A stretch of DNA of 41,939 nt from JBPOJN01 sp052033505 (GTDB lineage Bacteria > UBA10199 > JACPAL01 > GCA-016699445), in NCBI GenBank assembly GCA_052033505.1, contig JBPOJN010000083.1, positions 1 to 41,939 of the forward strand, read 5' to 3'. This document shows positions 38,934-41,939 of this stretch, in pieces; position 1 is the stretch's first letter, and every line of letters starts with the position of its first letter. The position numbers and the translations under genes are program-made. The notes under the pieces were generated by a model, which was not told where the DNA came from, ran no database searches, and saw only the letters and a list, made by a program, of their open reading frames with translations.

Positions 38934-39617
38934 ATGAAGAAAAACGGGATGCAAGGCAAAGGAAAGAAAAAACCGGGCGGATACCTCCTCGCCCTTAAAT
39001 ATGACTGGCTAACCACCCTTTATGATCCGCTTATAAAATTCGGTCTCAGGGAAACCGCTTTTAAGAGACGTTTGATCGCGCAAGCAAAACTTAAAAGAGA
39101 CCAGCGCATCCTGGACCTCGGCTGTGGAACAGGCACCTTGCTCACGATGATCAGGGAGCAATATCCCAAGGCTCATTTGACCGGGGTTGATGGCGATCCA
39201 AAGATTTTAGAGATAGCTCGGAAAAAATCGAAAAAGAGAAATTTAAAAATGGCGCTCGACCAGGCCCTTTCTTCTAAATTGCCTTATCCCGATGGCTCCT
39301 TCGACCGCGTGGTTTCGAGCCTGTTTTTCCACCATTTAGACTCCATGGAAAAGAAGAAGACCTTCCGGGAAATCTTTCGTGTCTTGAAACGCGGCGGGGA
39401 GCTGCATATCGCCGATTGGGGAAAGGCGCAAAACCTCCTAATGCGGGCCTTGTTTTTTTCGGTCCAAGTGTTCGACGGTTTTAAAACCACCCAAGATCAC
39501 GTCGATGGCCTCCTGCCGAACTATCTTCTCAAGGCGGGCTTCGGCGAGGTCGAAGAAAAAAACGAATTCATGACGATCCTTGGGACGCTGTCCTTTTTTT
39601 CGGCGAAGAAAAAATAA
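38934..39617 (+). CDS. class I SAM-dependent methyltransferase
   Basis: A 227-residue protein with clear motifs: RILDLGCGTGTLLTMI (motif I), LTGVDGDPKILEIARKK, LPYPDGSFDRVVSSLFFHH (motif IV) and FRVLKRGGELHIADWGK. It belongs to the Methyltransf_11/25 group, and the substrate cannot be told. It lacks the conserved cysteines of arsenite methyltransferases. GAGGT lies 6 bp before the ATG. It is the last gene before the toxin-antitoxin pair. Confidence 0.85.
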   Translation: MKKNGMQGKGKKKPGGYLLALKYDWLTTLYDPLIKFGLRETAFKRRLIAQAKLKRDQRILDLGCGTGTLLTMIREQYPKAHLTGVDGDPKILEIARKKSKKRNLKMALDQALSSKLPYPDGSFDRVVSSLFFHHLDSMEKKKTFREIFRVLKRGGELHIADWGKAQNLLMRALFFSVQVFDGFKTTQDHVDGLLPNYLLKAGFGEVEEKNEFMTILGTLSFFSAKKK

Positions 39618-39739
39618 TAAACACGGATCGACTCAAATCGTCTCGGCACTTGGAGTTTCAATCAGAAGAGGAAGGTCTACTCGCTCCTGGAAAATGGTAT
39701 GAAATTCGACAGCATATTCGACATGGAATTTCATTCGGC

Positions 39740-39768
39740 TTGACTGTATGGCATAAATGCCATATTCT
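39740..39768 (+). promoter_or_regulatory. toxin-antitoxin promoter with operator between -35 and -10
   Basis: TTGACT (39740-39745) and TATTCT (39763-39768) are 17 bp apart. The palindrome TATGGCAT-AA-ATGCCATA (39747-39764) fills the spacer. A second inverted repeat, ATGAAATTC/GAATTTCAT, lies upstream at 39699-39734. The expected transcription start falls at or next to the toxin ATG (39774). Confidence 0.6.
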
Positions 39769-39773
39769 CTCTT

Positions 39774-40052
39774 ATGGCCTGGACGGTCAAATACCGGAAT
39801 ACGAAACAGGTCGAAAAAGCTGTTTCCAGGATGAGGCCTTCCGTTCAAAAGGCTTTCGCCCAAGCTGTTATGGATCTGAAAGCGGAAGGGCCGCGGCCCA
39901 AAGGATGGCATGTTAAGGATCTTGTCGGGGATTACAGGGGTTTTATGAGTCTGAGGCTCGATTACCGTCATCGCATGATTTATTCGGTTTTTAAGGAGAT
40001 TTTAACCTTAGAGATTGTTGAGGTCAGCACGCGGGAAGGGGCTTATGGATAG
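39774..40052 (+). CDS. RelE/ParE-type toxin
   Basis: A 92-residue basic protein with the RelE/ParE layout: a first strand WTVKYRN, two helices (QVEKAVSRMRPSVQKAFAQAV), then the beta sheet LVGDYRGFMSLRLDYRHRMIYSVF and LTLEIVEVSTREG. Members cut mRNA at the ribosome or poison gyrase. The antitoxin gene follows 9 bp later, so the order is toxin first, as in HigBA. No ribosome binding site precedes the ATG, and the -10 box ends 5 bp upstream of it, so the mRNA may be leaderless. Confidence 0.8.
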   Translation: MAWTVKYRNTKQVEKAVSRMRPSVQKAFAQAVMDLKAEGPRPKGWHVKDLVGDYRGFMSLRLDYRHRMIYSVFKEILTLEIVEVSTREGAYG

Positions 40053-40061
40053 GAGATTTTT

Positions 40062-40418
40062 ATGACGATCAATATCAGCACGGAAAAAGGAAAGATCCGG
40101 GTCATTCCGACTTTTCCGATCAGTGTACACATCAAGAAGAGGATCGAAGCATCGCTCCAAGAGGTGATGAGGGACACGAAACCGATCGAGGATCTTTTGA
40201 AAAAGATGAAAGAGCGCGATCATGTGATCGGTACCTCTCGGGGAGCTTTGATTGCCTATATGACGGGACAGTCCTGGACTCAAAAGAAGCTCTCCAAGGC
40301 GACTTCTATTTCCCAGGCCGACATTTCGAAAATGATCCATGGTAAGCGGGTGATCGGTCCTGTCACGGCCAAGAAATTAGCCAAGGCGTTCGGAGTCGAT
40401 TACCGCAAGTTTTTATAG
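40062..40418 (+). CDS. XRE-type antitoxin
   Basis: A 118-residue protein. The N-terminal 65 residues (KGKIRVIPTFPISVHIKKRI, TKPIEDLLKKMKERDHVIG) would wrap the toxin; a Cro/CI-type DNA-binding domain follows at about 68-118 (WTQKKLSKATSISQADISKM, ITAKKLAKAFGVD-like end). It should bind the palindrome between -35 and -10 of the shared promoter. AGGAG precedes its ATG. The pair probably stabilises the mobile element. Confidence 0.8.
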   Translation: MTINISTEKGKIRVIPTFPISVHIKKRIEASLQEVMRDTKPIEDLLKKMKERDHVIGTSRGALIAYMTGQSWTQKKLSKATSISQADISKMIHGKRVIGPVTAKKLAKAFGVDYRKFL

Positions 40419-40510
40419 ATCAATCAAATCCCTCTGGGAAAATTCACTTAGCCAATTCGTGAAAGACCGAATGCATCCAAGCGGGCGTATAGCGCAGGTC
40501 CATGAGTCTA

Positions 40511-40548
40511 ATTTTGTCAGAAAAATTACCCTGTTTTTCTGACAAAAT
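40511..40548. repeat. 15-bp perfect inverted repeat
   Basis: ATTTTGTCAGAAAAA and TTTTTCTGACAAAAT are perfect arms around an 8-nt loop. It is between the antitoxin gene and the M23 gene, both of which end toward it. It could be a two-way terminator (A- and T-runs on both sides) or a protein-binding site in a transfer origin. Confidence 0.6.
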
Positions 40549-40584
40549 AAACGGGCGTTTTACCGGCTCTATCCACAAACTTGA

Positions 40585-40617
40585 GGGTCAGTGACCCGCG
40601 AATCTGAAGGTCACTGG
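40585..40617. repeat. GGTCA palindrome cluster
   Basis: GGGTCA-G-TGACCC (40585-40597) is a perfect palindrome, and GGTCACTGG follows at 40609-40617. With the 15-bp inverted repeat at 40511 it makes this 260-bp gene-free gap unusually rich in symmetry. Confidence 0.4.
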
Positions 40618-40627
40618 TAAAGACTTT

Positions 40628-40660
40628 GAACGAAGCGGCAAAAGGACGAACTTTAAGGGA
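40628..40660. repeat. right copy of the roughly 31-bp imperfect direct repeat
   Basis: GAACGAAGCGG, AAAAGGA, GAA and TTTAAGG in the same order and orientation as at 29999-30029, with a few indels. It lies 18 bp past the M23 gene stop. Confidence 0.4.
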
Positions 40661-40678
40661 CAGCTCTAGAAAGAAGGT

Positions 40679-41227
40679 TCATTCCGAAAGGGAAAGCGTT
40701 TCGGGATCGACTGGACCATCTTTTCGATACACTTCGAAATGCAAATGAGGACCAGAGGCAAGTCCTGTCTGACCGGACAGCCCAATCAAATCGCCTTGCG
40801 TAACGGAAGTTCCGGGTTGAACGAGAATTTTTGAAAGATGGGCGTACCGCGACTTAGAAACGTCTCCGTTATGGAGAATTTCGATTAACTGACCGTATCC
40901 GCCCCGCCATCCTGCGAAGGAAATTTTTCCCGCCAGGGCCGCCCGCACTTCGGACCCCGCTGCACAGGCAATATCAATCCCATTGTGGTGCCGTACCATC
41001 CCTAAGACGGGATGTTTGCGAGTCCCAAAACCGCTGGTGATTTTTCCCGCCACTGGTTTCAGGAAAGCGGTCACGGTTTTGACCATCGTGCGGATCAATT
41101 GATTGACGTGAAGCGACCAGGAAAGTGTGGAATCGTATTCATGAAGCGTCATCCAATCGTCGGCATGGAGACCTCCGCACGAAAAGCAGACGATCAGAAG
41201 AACGCTAAATCCTCTTAGCGATCTCAT
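40679..41227 (-). CDS. M23-family peptidoglycan endopeptidase
   Basis: A 182-residue exported peptidase from the ATG at 41227 (signal peptide RSLRGFSVLLIVCFSCGGLHA; an ATG at 41242 is also possible). The LytM-type domain at about 70-178 has the zinc ligands in RHHNGIDIA and PHLHFEVYR, plus GYGQLIEILHNGD and SRYAHLSKI. It cuts peptide cross-links of the cell wall. It overlaps the end of the coupling-protein gene by 23 bp, so it belongs to the transfer unit, where such enzymes open the wall for the secretion channel. Confidence 0.85.
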   Translation of the reverse strand: MRSLRGFSVLLIVCFSCGGLHADDWMTLHEYDSTLSWSLHVNQLIRTMVKTVTAFLKPVAGKITSGFGTRKHPVLGMVRHHNGIDIACAAGSEVRAALAGKISFAGWRGGYGQLIEILHNGDVSKSRYAHLSKILVQPGTSVTQGDLIGLSGQTGLASGPHLHFEVYRKDGPVDPETLSLSE

Positions 41228-41939
41228 CTTCCTCGAATTCATTTTTAGTCGCCGAAATTGGTTGAATAGCGGGAACCGGAGGCTCTTTTTTTTGTTCTTT
41301 TTCCCTCTCTTTCAAGAAATCGAGTGATCCTTTGACCGGCATATAGTCGCACTGGACGTAACAGATGCGGTTGATGTCTTTTTGCATCAGGACAGCGTAA
41401 CCGCGCGGCAGTTCTTTGATGAGATTGGGATCGATTCGAAATTTTTCCACGGTCCGGGAGGAGCCGACGCCGGTTTCGACCGTTCCTCCCAAAAATTGAC
41501 TGGTTTGGACGGTCAACTTATCGGCTGCGGCGGTTCCTCCCATTTGTGTGAGCAGGTTGACCGAGTCCGGGTCCGTTTGACGAAAGATGAGTTTGTTATT
41601 GGTATTCTCATTGACCTGGGAGCCGATGTAATCCCCGTACTGTTTTAGATCGCCGAGGGACTGATGAGCGATCGTAATTGCGATCTTGGAGGACCGGGCC
41701 TTATTCAGTAGATCGATGAATCCGGGAAAGGCGATGGTCGCGAATTCATCAACAAAGATCGGGAAAAATCCTCTTTCGTCTTGAGAGAGGTTGGCCTGGA
41801 CCAAGTTCGACATCGTTTTGATGTCCTGTAGGATCAACCGGGCGAGCCGCACCGAAGTTTCTTGGTAGAGGCCGGTATTCAGTTGAAAGAGGACGATTTT
41901 GTTCTTTTGGTAAACGTCTACGAGGTCGATTTCGCCTGC
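41205..41939 (-). CDS. VirD4/TraD-type coupling protein, C-terminal part (runs off the right edge)
   Basis: The frame is open from the window edge (244 residues visible). FFPIFVDEFATIAFPGF is the Walker B region of conjugative coupling ATPases; it is followed by LNKARSSKIAITIAHQSLGDL and VNENTNNKLIFRQTDPDSV, as in the TraM-recognition/TraG C-terminal family. The tail is charged (KEREKEQKKEPPVP). It would link the relaxosome to the type IV secretion channel at the inner membrane. Walker A lies beyond the edge. It is the main evidence that the right-hand element is conjugative. Confidence 0.88.
   Translation of the reverse strand, partial: AGEIDLVDVYQKNKIVLFQLNTGLYQETSVRLARLILQDIKTMSNLVQANLSQDERGFFPIFVDEFATIAFPGFIDLLNKARSSKIAITIAHQSLGDLKQYGDYIGSQVNENTNNKLIFRQTDPDSVNLLTQMGGTAAADKLTVQTSQFLGGTVETGVGSSRTVEKFRIDPNLIKELPRGYAVLMQKDINRICYVQCDYMPVKGSLDFLKEREKEQKKEPPVPAIQPISATKNEFEEDEIAKRI

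Larger units (their letters stand above)
10236..41939. mobile_element. probable integrative conjugative element end with metal-resistance cargo (partial)
   Basis: Seen: an integrase, excisionase and XRE repressor module at the left; a VirD4/TraD-type coupling protein and an M23 peptidase at the right edge; copper and divalent-metal efflux genes between. Known: conjugative elements often group integration genes at one end and carry heavy-metal cargo beside transfer genes. Inferred: all this is one element continuing past the right edge. No relaxase or type IV secretion channel gene is visible here, so a mobilisable island or two adjacent elements remain possible. The left boundary is somewhere between the tRNA and the integrase. 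Confidence 0.5.

Noticed and set aside
40062..40418. Antitoxin as a free-standing XRE regulator
   Set aside because: The RelE/ParE-type gene 9 bp upstream and the shared operator make a toxin-antitoxin pair the better reading.
1..41939. Insertion sequences and CRISPR arrays
   Set aside because: I found no transposase gene, no IS-type terminal repeats with target duplication and no regularly spaced repeat array.

Overview
The window comes from a diderm (Gram-negative) bacterium. The evidence is lipoprotein signal peptides, two RND tripartite efflux systems with TolC-type outer-membrane channels, and a predicted beta-barrel ending in an aromatic residue. I cannot name the lineage from sequence alone. 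Base composition is mosaic: the left 6 kb and the csoR-copA block look more AT-rich than the cus and czc blocks. Nearly all of the window is accessory DNA.

Region 1 (104-10122) is a compact integrated element bounded by a 46-bp direct repeat of the 3' part of a tRNA-Gly(CCC) gene. From right to left it carries a tyrosine integrase that reads into the tRNA, an excisionase, a fused primase-helicase, a coiled-coil protein, a ribbon-helix-helix regulator, a serine resolvase, an HNH-like protein, two envelope proteins, an XRE regulator and, at the far end, a phage terminase small subunit. It has no capsid, tail, portal or large-terminase genes. Integrase, excisionase, primase-replicase and TerS alone, in about 10 kb at a tRNA, is the gene set of a phage satellite (PICI-like). 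The element lies 5 bp upstream of the start of a chromosomal lipoprotein gene (1-98).

Region 2 (10236 to the right edge) starts with a second, unrelated tyrosine integrase on the other side of the same tRNA and ends inside a VirD4/TraD-type coupling protein gene. It therefore looks like one end of an integrative conjugative element loaded with metal-resistance cargo. After the integrase come an excisionase, a receiver-like protein, a small protein and a divergent XRE repressor with palindromic operators (11.3-12.9 kb). A membrane protein, a Na/Ca-type exchanger and a decayed TolC-like gene follow (12.9-14.5 kb).

The copper section (15.0-29.2 kb) is all on the minus strand. One unit is csoR, two small envelope proteins, copZ, a DUF305 protein, the Cu(I) ATPase copA and a DUF6629 membrane protein, with a CsoR-type inverted repeat at csoR. 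The other is a short Cys-rich secreted protein, cusC, cusB, cusA, a multicopper oxidase fused to a CopB-like barrel, and an FNR-type regulator with N-terminal cysteines. Together they would pump Cu(I) from cytoplasm to periplasm, oxidise it there and export it across the outer membrane.

The divalent-metal section (30.2-38.9 kb) is on the plus strand: a Cys-rich secreted protein, czcC, a His-rich miniature CzcB, czcA, a PII-like protein, a P1B ATPase with APC in place of CPC, and two methyltransferase-like genes. A type II toxin-antitoxin pair (39.7-40.4 kb), a region rich in inverted repeats, an M23 peptidase and the coupling protein close the window. Short near-identical repeats at 30.0 and 40.6 kb suggest that the czc to toxin-antitoxin block was inserted between conjugation-backbone genes.
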